DNA of 64,000 nucleotides, taken from an uncultured Pseudomonas sp. (GTDB lineage: Bacteria; Pseudomonadota; Gammaproteobacteria; Pseudomonadales; Pseudomonadaceae). Shown piece after piece: positions 1-8,133 of the stretch. The position numbers and the translations under genes are program-made. Location: assembly GCF_946886105.1 (NCBI RefSeq), contig NZ_CAMPHV010000008.1, positions 86,779-150,778 of the forward strand. The letters run 5' to 3'. Numbering within the stretch: position 1 is the first letter of the stretch; each line of letters opens with the position of its first letter. Below the pieces are notes generated by a model, which saw only the letters and a list, made by a program, of their open reading frames with translations, was not told where the DNA came from and did not search any database.

Positions 1-171
1 ACGGTCTACCTGCTCTATGTCGGCATACCGACCTTTATGGGCATACCGAATGATGAGGGCTTCATGTTCTCCAGCTCGGTACTGGCCGTGGGCCTGGTGG
101 TACTGGTCGCAATGATCGCCTGCTCGGTGATCCTCTGGGGCTTCGGTGTAGGCCCGGTCTACACCAGCTAA
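1..171 (+). CDS. Yip1-domain membrane protein, C-terminal fragment
   Basis: The window opens inside a reading frame that runs 56 codons to a TAA. The visible C-terminus is hydrophobic (LAVGLVVLVAMIACSVILWG) after a short loop GIPTFMGIPNDEGF, as in the last helix of Yip1-family integral membrane proteins. The next gene downstream is the same kind of protein, so the two are probably paralogous neighbours. The start lies outside the window. A terminator-like hairpin follows. The family assignment rests on a short fragment and on the neighbour. Confidence 0.6.
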   Translation, partial: TVYLLYVGIPTFMGIPNDEGFMFSSSVLAVGLVVLVAMIACSVILWGFGVGPVYTS

Positions 172-199
172 ACGTCAGCCGAGCATCCATCTCTCGGCA

Positions 200-222
200 G
201 GCCGCCTTCGGGCGGCCTTTTG
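200..222 (+). terminator. Rho-independent terminator after the Yip1 fragment
   Basis: A seven-base-pair stem GGCCGCC / GGCGGCC closed by a TTCG tetraloop is followed directly by TTTT. It lies 29 bases after the upstream stop codon and before the next gene on the same strand. Confidence 0.75.
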
Positions 223-340
223 CTGCCCGCCGCGCGACCGCCACAGCGCCCTGCGATTACAGGGAACCGACGCCGGCATCCACCATTCAAAACTCCATCG
301 TTTGCGTATCGCATGCCTGTACGACAGATGGAGACTTCCT

Positions 341-1006
341 ATGATTTCGCATTTTTTCGCCCTGCTGACCCGTCCCGAGCGCGCTTGGGTCGAAATAGAT
401 CGCGAAGAGACTCGCAGCAACTTCGGCCATCTCGTCTATCTGCTGCTCTTCGCCCTGCTCCCTGCGGTCTGCCTGTTCGTCGGCACCCGTTGGGTCGGTT
501 GGAGCCTGGTCGAGGACGAGCGTATCCGCCTGGATACCCCCAGCGCCCTGCAACTGAGCCTGTTGTTGTATCTGACCATCATCGCCGGCGTATTCGTTAT
601 GGGCGCTTTTCTGCGCTGGATGTCGCGCACCTTCGAGGCCCACCCCAGCTACCAACAATGCGTGGGTTTCGTCGCTTACCTGTGCACGCCGTTTTTCATC
701 GCCGGGCTCGGTGCGCTCTACCCAACGCGCTGGGTGGCCATCACGGTTCTGCTGCTCGCCGGCCTGTACGCCAGCTACTTGCTGCATGTCGGCCTGCCGA
801 AGTTCATGCACATCGGCTACCAACAAGCCTTTCTCTACGCCGTCTCGAGTTGGAGCGTCGGCTTGCTGGTGTTGGTCAATCTGCTGGTCGGGATGATTCT
901 GCTTTGGCTGTTGGCGCTCGAACCCGACTACCAACGCACCGTGCAGCAGGACCAGAGCTACGGCACCCAGGAGCAGCGCCCGCAGGACGGACCCGGCGAA
1001 CGGTAA
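341..1006 (+). CDS. Yip1 family integral membrane protein
   Basis: A 221-residue polytopic membrane protein beginning MISHFFALLTRPERAW. The opening pattern (short amphipathic segment, LxxPxxAW, then acidic residues) and about five hydrophobic segments between residues 30 and 190 are typical of bacterial Yip1-domain proteins, whose exact role is unknown. The ATG at 341 was chosen because GGAGA lies about seven bases upstream and the earlier in-frame ATGs add a charged leader that does not fit the family. The C-terminal 25 residues are polar (QQDQSYGTQEQRPQDG) and should be cytoplasmic. The neighbouring upstream gene appears to be a paralogue. Confidence 0.75.
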   Translation: MISHFFALLTRPERAWVEIDREETRSNFGHLVYLLLFALLPAVCLFVGTRWVGWSLVEDERIRLDTPSALQLSLLLYLTIIAGVFVMGAFLRWMSRTFEAHPSYQQCVGFVAYLCTPFFIAGLGALYPTRWVAITVLLLAGLYASYLLHVGLPKFMHIGYQQAFLYAVSSWSVGLLVLVNLLVGMILLWLLALEPDYQRTVQQDQSYGTQEQRPQDGPGER

Positions 1007-1065
1007 CTGCCCGGCACAAGCGATTACGGCATAATCGCCCGCACACTCAAGCCAGCAATGACCTT

Positions 1066-1560
1066 ATGCCCGAACATCTGCACGCCCGCGTCGAAGCCTG
1101 CTATCAACAGGCCGAAGCCTTTTTCAAGCAAACCTTCGTACGCGCCGAAGTCAGCTTCAAGTTACGCGGGCAAAAGGCCGGGGTGGCGCACCTCACGGAA
1201 AACAAGCTGCGTTTCAACCCGCAGCTGTATGTGGAAAATCGCGAGGACTTCCTCAAGCAGACGGTGCCCCATGAGGTGGCGCATCTGATCGCCCATCAGT
1301 TGTTCGGTTTGAAGATTCAGCCCCACGGCGAGGAATGGCAGTTGATCATGCGCGGCGTCTACCATTTGCCGCCAAACCGTTGCCACAGCTATGCGGTCAA
1401 ACGCCGCAAAACCAGCCGTTTTATCTACCGCTGCGACTGCCCGCAAGGCGAGTTCCCCTTCTCCGCCCAGCGCCATGCTTTGGTCGCCAAAGGGCGACGC
1501 TATTTCTGCCGACGTTGCAAGGAAACCCTGAGTTTTACCGGCGAACAGCGCGTCGAATAA
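1066..1560 (+). CDS. sprT: SprT family zinc metalloprotease-like protein
   Basis: A 164-residue protein with the SprT-like zinc site HEVAH near residue 70, inside VPHEVAHLIAHQLFG. A C-terminal zinc ribbon follows (YRCDCPQGEF ... YFCRRCKETL, two CxC/CxxC pairs). Length and order match bacterial SprT, a cytosolic SprT/Spartan-family protein whose cellular role in bacteria is poorly defined. It stands alone, converging on the HlyIII-type gene 20 bases further on. The start at 1066 is the first ATG in a frame that otherwise opens far upstream across another gene. Confidence 0.9.
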   Translation: MPEHLHARVEACYQQAEAFFKQTFVRAEVSFKLRGQKAGVAHLTENKLRFNPQLYVENREDFLKQTVPHEVAHLIAHQLFGLKIQPHGEEWQLIMRGVYHLPPNRCHSYAVKRRKTSRFIYRCDCPQGEFPFSAQRHALVAKGRRYFCRRCKETLSFTGEQRVE

Positions 1561-1580
1561 GCGGGTAAACGAACGGCCTG

Positions 1581-2198
1581 CTAGAGCACGTAGAACAGCA
1601 CAGCAATGAAGTGGGTCAGGCTGCCGGCCATCACGAACAGGTGCCAGATACCGTGCCAGTGGCGGAAGCGACTGTCGTAGGCGAAAAAGATGATGCCCAC
1701 CGTATAGAGCACGCCACCGCCGGCCAGCCAAGCGAAACCCGCCGTACCCAGCGCAGCGATCAGCGGTTTGACCGCCACCAGTACGATCCAGCCCATCACC
1801 GCGTAGATCACGATGGACAACACCCGCGCTTCGGAACGCGGCTTGATCTCCTGCAGCATGCCGATCAGCGCCAACGTCCAGACCACCCCGAATAGCGACC
1901 AACCCCAGGCGCCATGCAGCGTCACCAGGCAAAACGGGGTATAGCTGCCGGCGATCAGCAGGTAGATGGACAGGTGATCGAGCTTGCGCATCAGCACTTT
2001 CGCCGCGCCTTGCAGGCTGTGGTAGAGCGTCGAGATGCTGTACAGCAGGATCAAGGTAACGCCGTAAATCGCCACGCTGACGATCTTGCGCGGCTCGCCG
2101 TCCAGGCTCGCCAATACCAATAACCAGACCGCCCCGATACAGGCCAGCACAGCGCCGACCAAATGGGTCCAGGCGTTGAGTCGTTCACCGTGATACAT
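1581..2198 (-). CDS. Hemolysin III / PAQR family membrane protein
   Basis: A 205-residue protein with seven predicted membrane helices and the family signatures: ERLNAWTHLVGAVLA at the N-terminus, STLYHS near residue 59, LDHLSIYLLIAGSYTPF near residue 75, and a C-terminal FRHWHGIWHLFVMAGSLTHFIAV. The conserved histidines (HS, DH, H-x-x-H) suggest a metal site, as in PAQR proteins. In bacteria such proteins are usually called HlyIII or TrhA-like; haemolytic activity is unproven for most. It is read toward sprT and is probably monocistronic. Confidence 0.9.
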   Translation of the reverse strand: MYHGERLNAWTHLVGAVLACIGAVWLLVLASLDGEPRKIVSVAIYGVTLILLYSISTLYHSLQGAAKVLMRKLDHLSIYLLIAGSYTPFCLVTLHGAWGWSLFGVVWTLALIGMLQEIKPRSEARVLSIVIYAVMGWIVLVAVKPLIAALGTAGFAWLAGGGVLYTVGIIFFAYDSRFRHWHGIWHLFVMAGSLTHFIAVLFYVL

Positions 2199-2344
2199 GT
2201 TTTTCCACTTCGACCAGAATCATGGCGATGGCAAAAACTGCTGCCAACAAGGCGCTCGTGCGCGTTCGGCCGACAGGCTACCGGAAAGCGCAAGGTGATG
2301 CCTAGGCGCCAGCTTGTGTTTGCCCTGCGAAGTCCGCGCTCTGG

Positions 2345-3526
2345 TCAGCCAACCACTTTTGCCGCGCGCAGTTCGGCGATGCGCGCGGGCGAACAACCCA
2401 GTTCGGCGAGCACCTCATCGGTATGTGCGCCCAGGGCCGCGCCTATATGCCGGGGCGCGGGCAGGCCGGAGGAGAATTTGATCGGGCAGGCGATCTGCCG
2501 TTGCGGCTGGCTGCCGGCGCGCGGCACTTCGCAGACCGACTCGCGGGCGACGAGTTGGGGATGCTCGGTCGCTTCGCTCAGCGTGAGCATCGGTTCGACG
2601 CAAGCATCCAGTTCGGCGAATACCCGGCTCCAGTCGGCGAAATCGCGTTTCTCGAACTCGCTGGCGATCTCGCGCTTCAGCGCCTGCTGCTCGTCCGGTT
2701 TGGCCGATAACCCGCGCGGCGCCAGCTCGGGGCGGCCGATGGCGGCGCAGAGCTGCTGCATGAATTGCGGCTCCAGGCTGCCCACGGCGAACCAGCGGCC
2801 ATCGCGACTGCGGTAGTAGTCGTAGAAGCTGCCGCCGTTGAGCGCCTGGTTTTCCATCTGCGGCTCGGCACCGGTGGCGAGCAAGCCGGCACCGGCCATG
2901 CCGTTCAGGCTGAAGGCGCAATCGGTCATGCTGATATCCACATGCTGACCCAGCCCCGTGGTTTGCCGCTGGATCACCGCGGCCAGCAGGCCGATCGCCC
3001 CGTGCAGGGAACCGCCGGCGATATCGGCGGCCTGGATACCCAGCGGCAACGGGCCGCTGTCGCGGCGCCCGGTGTAGCTGGCGACGCCAGACAGCGCCAG
3101 GTAATTGATGTCGTGGCCGGCGCGGTCCTTGTAAGGCCCGGTCTGGCCGTAACCGGTGATCGATACGTAGATCAGCCCGGGGTTGATCGCCTTGAGCGCC
3201 TCGTAACCAACGCCGAGCTTGTCCATCACGCCCGGACGGAACTGCTCCAGAACGATGTCGTACTCGGCGACCAGCTGCTTGACCAACGCCACCGCCTCGG
3301 CTTGTTTCAGGTCCAGGGCGATGCTGCGTTTGTTGCGATTGAGGTAGGCGTGGCTGGCGGAGACGCCGCCGTCATAGGGCGGCAGCAGCCGCACCAGGTC
3401 GACCCGGCTGGGCGACTCGACGCGCAGCACCTCGGCGCCCATATCGGCGAGCAGCAGCGAGGCGAATGGCCCCGGCAGCAAGGTGGAGAAATCGAGGATT
3501 TTCAGCGCGGACAACGGGCCGTTCAT
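2345..3526 (-). CDS. CaiB/BaiF CoA-transferase family protein, alpha-methylacyl-CoA racemase-like
   Basis: A 393-residue class III CoA-transferase-fold protein beginning MNGPLSALKILDFSTLLPGP. The motif AGHDINYLALSG (residues about 145-156) and a second acidic site in AADIAGGSLHGAIG correspond to the His/Asp pair of alpha-methylacyl-CoA racemases, so racemisation of a 2-methylacyl-CoA is more likely than simple CoA transfer. The ATG at 3526 has AAGGAT upstream. It is the last gene of a minus-strand cluster with an amidohydrolase and an acyl-CoA dehydrogenase, consistent with catabolism of a branched or cyclic acyl-CoA. The substrate is not known. Confidence 0.82.
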   Translation of the reverse strand: MNGPLSALKILDFSTLLPGPFASLLLADMGAEVLRVESPSRVDLVRLLPPYDGGVSASHAYLNRNKRSIALDLKQAEAVALVKQLVAEYDIVLEQFRPGVMDKLGVGYEALKAINPGLIYVSITGYGQTGPYKDRAGHDINYLALSGVASYTGRRDSGPLPLGIQAADIAGGSLHGAIGLLAAVIQRQTTGLGQHVDISMTDCAFSLNGMAGAGLLATGAEPQMENQALNGGSFYDYYRSRDGRWFAVGSLEPQFMQQLCAAIGRPELAPRGLSAKPDEQQALKREIASEFEKRDFADWSRVFAELDACVEPMLTLSEATEHPQLVARESVCEVPRAGSQPQRQIACPIKFSSGLPAPRHIGAALGAHTDEVLAELGCSPARIAELRAAKVVG

Positions 3527-3559
3527 AAGGGATCCTTGATGCGAATTAGCGTTTGGCAG

Positions 3560-3627
3560 GTAGCCCGGGTGCAATCCGGGGCAGCGATGGCGCCTGTTAC
3601 AAAATTCCCGGATTGCATCCGGGCTAC
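3560..3627. repeat. Dispersed inverted repeat (GTAGCCCGGG family)
   Basis: An imperfect palindrome opening GTAGCCCGGGTGCAATCCGG and closing with its complement, CCGGATTGCATCCGGGCTAC. It fills most of the gap between the amidohydrolase and the CoA-transferase genes. At least five relatives occur elsewhere in this window. Confidence 0.85.
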
Positions 3628-3638
3628 GAAAAGCTTCT

Positions 3639-4469
3639 TCAGAGCTTGAACACCCGCCGGGCATTGTCGTGAAGAAACTTGGCCTGTACCGCGGCGCTCA
3701 GCCCCAGCTCGCGAACCTGATTGATGCAGCGCTCCAGCGACAGCTGCGGGAAGTTGGAACCGAACAGCACCTTGTCCTGGCCGTAACTCTGCATGAATTG
3801 CAGCAGCTGCGCCGGGTAATAACGCGGCAGGTAAGCCGAGGTATCGATATAGACGTTATCGTGCTTCCAGGCCACACCGATCATCTCGTCGGTCCAGGGG
3901 TGGCCGATATGCCCGGCGACGATGCGCAACTCGGGAAAATCCAGCGCCACCTCGTCCAGATAAGGCACCGGCCGCCCGGTTTCCGAGGGCATCAGCGGGC
4001 CGGTATGGCCGACCTGGGTGCAGAACGGGATATCCAGTTCGATGCACTTCACGTAGAGCGGGTAGTAGAGACGGTGATTGGGCGGCAACTTCCACAGCCA
4101 GGGCACGATGCGCAGCGCCTTGCAGCCGAATTCGTGCACCGCCCGTTCCAGCTCGCGCACCGCAGCCAGCGGCTTGCTCAGGTCGACAGTGGCGACGCCG
4201 ACGAAACGCTCGGGGTAGGCGCGCGTGTATTCGCCTATTTCATCGTTGCTGAAAACCCAGCCCTCGGGCCGGCACCAGGCGGCGAGCATCAGCTTGTCCA
4301 CCCCGGCCCGGTCCATCTCAGCGACCGTTTGCTCCGGGCTCAAGGGCTGGTCGAGCAACTGGGCGGAACCGGACTTCTCGAATAGCCGAACGACTTCCGG
4401 CAACAGTTGGCGCGCGCGCCCGTTGGCGGGCTGAGCCCAGGCGTCTATGGCGCCGATGGCAGTGGACAT
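3639..4469 (-). CDS. Amidohydrolase family protein (amidohydrolase_2)
   Basis: A 276-residue TIM-barrel hydrolase of the amidohydrolase-2 / ACMSD-like group. Visible signatures are the central GHTGPLMP segment, IVAGHIGHPWTDEMIGVAWKHDNVYIDTSAYLPRYYP with conserved histidines, and the C-terminal KVLFGSNFPQLSLE (FGSNFP/D barrel end). Family members hydrolyse C-N bonds, open lactones or decarboxylate aromatic-derived acids. The N-terminal HxH metal motif of many members is not evident, so the metal site may be reduced. It lies 112 bases before the racemase-like gene and 58 bases after the acyl-CoA dehydrogenase on the same strand, probably in one operon. Confidence 0.8.
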   Translation of the reverse strand: MSTAIGAIDAWAQPANGRARQLLPEVVRLFEKSGSAQLLDQPLSPEQTVAEMDRAGVDKLMLAAWCRPEGWVFSNDEIGEYTRAYPERFVGVATVDLSKPLAAVRELERAVHEFGCKALRIVPWLWKLPPNHRLYYPLYVKCIELDIPFCTQVGHTGPLMPSETGRPVPYLDEVALDFPELRIVAGHIGHPWTDEMIGVAWKHDNVYIDTSAYLPRYYPAQLLQFMQSYGQDKVLFGSNFPQLSLERCINQVRELGLSAAVQAKFLHDNARRVFKL

Positions 4470-4527
4470 AGCGGTCTCCTTGACGGCGGGGATGTCGGCT
4501 GGCGGGTTGCACCCGCCCTACCTTTGT

Positions 4528-5667
4528 TCAGAGCTTCATGCCGCGGCTGATGATCTCTTTCATGATCTCCGAAGTGCCGGCGAAGATGCGTTGGATACGC
4601 GCATTCGCGTACATCTTGCAGATCGGGTATTCCCACATATAGCCCCAGCCGCCGTGCAGTTGCACGCCCTCGTCGACCACCTTGCCGAGCAGTTCGGTGG
4701 TGAACAGTTTGGCCTCGGCGGCCACTTCCGGGGTGAGCTTCTTCTGGTTGTGGTCCATCACGCAGCGGTCGACGAAAACCTGGGCCACGTCGATCTGGGT
4801 ACGCATTTCGGCGAGCTTGAAGCGGGTGTTCTGGAACTGCGAGATCGGCCGGTCGAACGCCTTGCGCTCGCGCACGTAGTCGAGGGTCACCTGCAACGCC
4901 GCTTCGGCGCCGGCCACAGCCGCGCAGGCGTTGGTCAGGCGCTCCTGGGCGAGCATGTTCATCAGGTAGAAGAAGCCGCCCTTGGCGTCGCCCAGCAGGT
5001 TTTCCTTGGGCACCTTGACCTTGTTGAAGAACAACTCGGCGGTGTCCTGGCTCTTCATGCCGAGCTTTTTCAGTGGCGTGCCGCGCTCGAAACCGGGCAT
5101 GCCGCGCTCGACCAGGAACAGGCCCATGGCATGCTTGTTGGCCGGATCGGTCTTGGCCGCGACTATCACCAGGTCGGCCAGGATGCCGTTGGAGATAAAC
5201 ACCTTGGAGCCATTGAGTTCGTAGTGACCGCCCTTGTCCACCGCTGTGGTGCGCATGCCGGCCAAATCGGAGCCGGCGCTCGGCTCGGTCATCGCCACCG
5301 CGAGTATGGTCTCGCCACTGACGATGCCCGGCATAAAACGCGCCTTCTGCTCGGTATTACCGTATTCGGCGATATAGGGGCCGCACAGCGACGAGTGCAG
5401 CGGCAGCATAAAGCCCGCCTCGTTGATCAGCGCCAGTTCCTCGCACATGATCTGCTCGTAGCGAAAATCCTTGAGCCCGGCGCCGCCGTATTCCTCGTCA
5501 GCCCAGGGCAGCAGGAAGCCCATCTCGCCGGCCTTTTTCCACACCTCGCGGCTGACCATCCCGGCCTCTTCCCACTGCTCCTGATAAGGCAGCACTTCCT
5601 TACGCAGAAAGGCGTTGAATGCGTCGCGGAACATCCTGTGTTCGCTGTCGAAAATAGTGCGCTGCAC
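4528..5667 (-). CDS. Acyl-CoA dehydrogenase
   Basis: A 379-residue flavoprotein starting with GTG (VQRTIFDSEHRMFRDAF). The longer frame upstream adds an unlikely 31-residue arginine-rich leader. Family signatures: AMTEPSAGSDLAG near residue 130, a central WxISNG-like KVFISNG, YVRERKAFDRPISQFQ, and the C-terminal LHGGWGYMWEYPICKMYANARIQRIFAGTSEIMKEI. The base is probably the Glu in VAGAEAALQVT (about residue 245), aligning with the long-chain/isovaleryl-type position, because the YEGT glutamate of medium-chain enzymes is alanine here (FAGT). First gene of the catabolic cluster; electrons would go to ETF. Substrate unknown. Confidence 0.9.
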   Translation of the reverse strand: MQRTIFDSEHRMFRDAFNAFLRKEVLPYQEQWEEAGMVSREVWKKAGEMGFLLPWADEEYGGAGLKDFRYEQIMCEELALINEAGFMLPLHSSLCGPYIAEYGNTEQKARFMPGIVSGETILAVAMTEPSAGSDLAGMRTTAVDKGGHYELNGSKVFISNGILADLVIVAAKTDPANKHAMGLFLVERGMPGFERGTPLKKLGMKSQDTAELFFNKVKVPKENLLGDAKGGFFYLMNMLAQERLTNACAAVAGAEAALQVTLDYVRERKAFDRPISQFQNTRFKLAEMRTQIDVAQVFVDRCVMDHNQKKLTPEVAAEAKLFTTELLGKVVDEGVQLHGGWGYMWEYPICKMYANARIQRIFAGTSEIMKEIISRGMKL

Positions 5668-5869
5668 GGCAGAGTCGCTCCCCTGATGAGTCGTCCCGCA
5701 GGTTAGGCGCCGTCGCCCCGCCGGCTCAATGACCCATACGCTCAGGCTCGATTGACCCATTCGGTCAGCCCGCGCAGGCTCTAAGCATTTAGTGGCAGGG
5801 ACATCTCAGCAAGCAGAAAAACCCTATACTCACCAGGGTTTATCGCGCCCATTTATCGGCGAGACAGTC

Positions 5870-8074
5870 ATGCCCAAACAGTCGTCGCTCCACATTCCCC
5901 CTTCCAGCAATCGCTTGCCCATCCTCTTGCTCGGTGGTCTCTCGCTATTGCTGCTGGCGGTGTGGATGCTGCCGTCGGGCGCCAAACAGTGGCTGGACAT
6001 CGCCTGGTTTCCGGTTGCGCTGCACACCATAGCCGAGTCCTTCGCGGTGGCCGTGGCCATCCTGGTATTCGCCGTCACTTGGCACGCCTATCGCCCGGAG
6101 CGACCGGCCAACCTGATCGTGCTGGCCTGCGGCTTTCTTGCCGTCGGCCTGCTGGATTTTGCCCACACGCTGTCCTACCTGGGCATGCCGACCTTCGTCA
6201 CCCCGGCCTCGGTAGAAAAAGCCATCGACTTCTGGCTGGCCGCGCGCCTGGTGGCTGCCGCAACCCTGCTGGTCATCGCCTTTCGCCCCTGGCAACCGCT
6301 GGCTGCGGCGAACAGCCGCTATCTGCTGCTGGCAGCGGCGCTGCTGCTGGTTGCCGGCGTCTACATACTGCAACTGGGCTTCCCGCACCTGTGGCCGCGC
6401 ACCTTTATTGCCGGTTCCGGACTGACCCCATTCAAGGTCGCCATGGAATGGTTGATCATCGCGCTGCTCGTGGTGGCAGCGCTGCGCTTCAACCGGCTGC
6501 AAAGCGAGGAGCAGCCCTATGATGCCCAAGGCATGCTGGTAGCGGTGCTGCTGTCGATTCTCTCGGAGCTGTGCTTTACCGCCTACAGCAACGTCCACGA
6601 CCTATTCAGCTTGCTCGGCCACGTCTACAAAGTCATCGCTTACTGCTTCATCTACCGCGTGGTGTTCATCTCCAGTGTGCGCGCCCCCTATGAACGCCTG
6701 AGCATCGAAATCGCCGAACGCGAAGCGGCCGAGCAGCGGGTCGAAGTGCTGGCGTTCTACGACGGCCTCACCGGCCTGCCCAACCTGACCCTGCTGCAGG
6801 ATCGCACCGAGCAGGCACTGACCGCCTCCGCCCGCGACCGTAACCACGTGGCGCTGCTCTATCTCGATCTCGATCGCTTCAAACTGATCAACGACTCGCT
6901 CGGCCACTCCTGCGGCGACAACCTGCTGCGCGGCGTCGCCGGACGCCTGCAGTGTTGCGTGCACAGCACCGACACCATCTGCCGGCCGGGTGGCGATAAG
7001 TTCGTCATCCTCCTGACCGATATGGACGACACCGAAGAAATCGCCGCGGTGCCGGAAGCCATCGCCGCTCAGTTGACCCTCCCCTTCAGCGTCCTTGGCC
7101 AGAACATCAGCATCTCGGCCACTATCGGTATCGCCGTGGCACCGAGCGATGGCCAGGATTTCGAAACCCTGCGGCGCAACGCCGAAACAGCCATGTACAA
7201 AGCCAAGGGGGCCGGTGGCCGGACCTGGTGCTTCTACGACTCGACCATGAACGATGAAATGGTCGAACGGCTCAACCTGATCAATGGCTTACGCCATGCT
7301 CTCGAACGCCGGCAACTGCTGCTGCACTATCAATTGCAATTCGATCTGCACAGCGGCCGCGTCGTCGGTGCCGAGGCGCTGGTGCGTTGGCAACACCCGG
7401 AGTGGGGCCTGGTGCTGCCGATGCGCTTTATTCCAGTGGCTGAAGAAAGCCAACTGATCATTCCCATCGGCGAGTGGGTCATTCACCAGGCCTGCCATCA
7501 AGCCATGGCCTGGCGCCGGGAGGGGCTGCCGATCCCGCGGATCGCGGTCAATCTGTCGCCCCTGCAACTGCACAAGGGCAATATCGAGCAGGTGGTGATC
7601 GCCGCCCTCGCCGCCAGCGGCCTGCCCGCCTCGGCGCTGGAACTGGAGCTGACCGAATCGAGCCTGATCGACGACACCGAGCAGGTGTTGATCACCATGC
7701 AGCGACTCAAGACCCTGGGGGTGATGTTGTCGATCGACGACTTCGGCACCGGCTATTCCAGCCTTGCCTACCTGCGCCGCCTGGCAGTGGACAAGCTGAA
7801 GATCGATCAATCCTTCATCCGCGACCTGCTCAATAGCAGCGATGGCATCACCCTGGTCACCGCCATCCTGCACATGGCCCAGTCGCTGGGGTTGAAGACC
7901 CTCGCCGAAGGTGTGGAGGACGAACGTACCGCCGATGAGCTGCGACGCCTGGGCTGCGCCGAAGTACAGGGCTACCTGTATGCGAAACCGTTGCCGGCGA
8001 ATGAGGTGACGGCGGTACTGAAAGCGCAAACGCAAACCCAAAACGTGGCGCAAACCCCCTCGTCTCGGGCCTGA
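5870..8074 (+). CDS. MASE3-GGDEF-EAL protein, probable c-di-GMP phosphodiesterase
   Basis: A 734-residue inner-membrane protein. A MASE3-like sensor occupies about residues 15-275 (multiple helices, FPVALHTIAESFAVAVAI, DFAHTLSYLGMPTF), followed by GGDEF (about 295-455) and EAL (about 480-720). The active-site motif is GGDKF rather than GG(D/E)EF near residue 372 and the I-site arginine is replaced (HSTD), so cyclase activity is doubtful. The EAL domain keeps GAEALVRW, ELTESSLI, IDDFGTGYSSLAYLRRL and KIDQSFI, so it should hydrolyse c-di-GMP. ATG at 5870 is the last reasonable start before the first helix. Transcribed divergently from the acyl-CoA dehydrogenase cluster. Confidence 0.9.
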   Translation: MPKQSSLHIPPSSNRLPILLLGGLSLLLLAVWMLPSGAKQWLDIAWFPVALHTIAESFAVAVAILVFAVTWHAYRPERPANLIVLACGFLAVGLLDFAHTLSYLGMPTFVTPASVEKAIDFWLAARLVAAATLLVIAFRPWQPLAAANSRYLLLAAALLLVAGVYILQLGFPHLWPRTFIAGSGLTPFKVAMEWLIIALLVVAALRFNRLQSEEQPYDAQGMLVAVLLSILSELCFTAYSNVHDLFSLLGHVYKVIAYCFIYRVVFISSVRAPYERLSIEIAEREAAEQRVEVLAFYDGLTGLPNLTLLQDRTEQALTASARDRNHVALLYLDLDRFKLINDSLGHSCGDNLLRGVAGRLQCCVHSTDTICRPGGDKFVILLTDMDDTEEIAAVPEAIAAQLTLPFSVLGQNISISATIGIAVAPSDGQDFETLRRNAETAMYKAKGAGGRTWCFYDSTMNDEMVERLNLINGLRHALERRQLLLHYQLQFDLHSGRVVGAEALVRWQHPEWGLVLPMRFIPVAEESQLIIPIGEWVIHQACHQAMAWRREGLPIPRIAVNLSPLQLHKGNIEQVVIAALAASGLPASALELELTESSLIDDTEQVLITMQRLKTLGVMLSIDDFGTGYSSLAYLRRLAVDKLKIDQSFIRDLLNSSDGITLVTAILHMAQSLGLKTLAEGVEDERTADELRRLGCAEVQGYLYAKPLPANEVTAVLKAQTQTQNVAQTPSSRA

Positions 8075-8133
8075 ATCCACCTTGTCCTCGGCAGCCCAAG
8101 CTGCCTACCATCGCGCAACCCCAAGGAGCAGTT

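Noticed and set aside
220..1060. Long upstream extension of the sprT frame
   Set aside because: It runs through the Yip1-type gene in another frame; only the part after ATG 1066 has SprT homology.
4447..5706. A 419-codon plus-strand frame
   Set aside because: Antisense to the acyl-CoA dehydrogenase; repeated His/Leu/Gly/Val runs mirror the real gene's codons.
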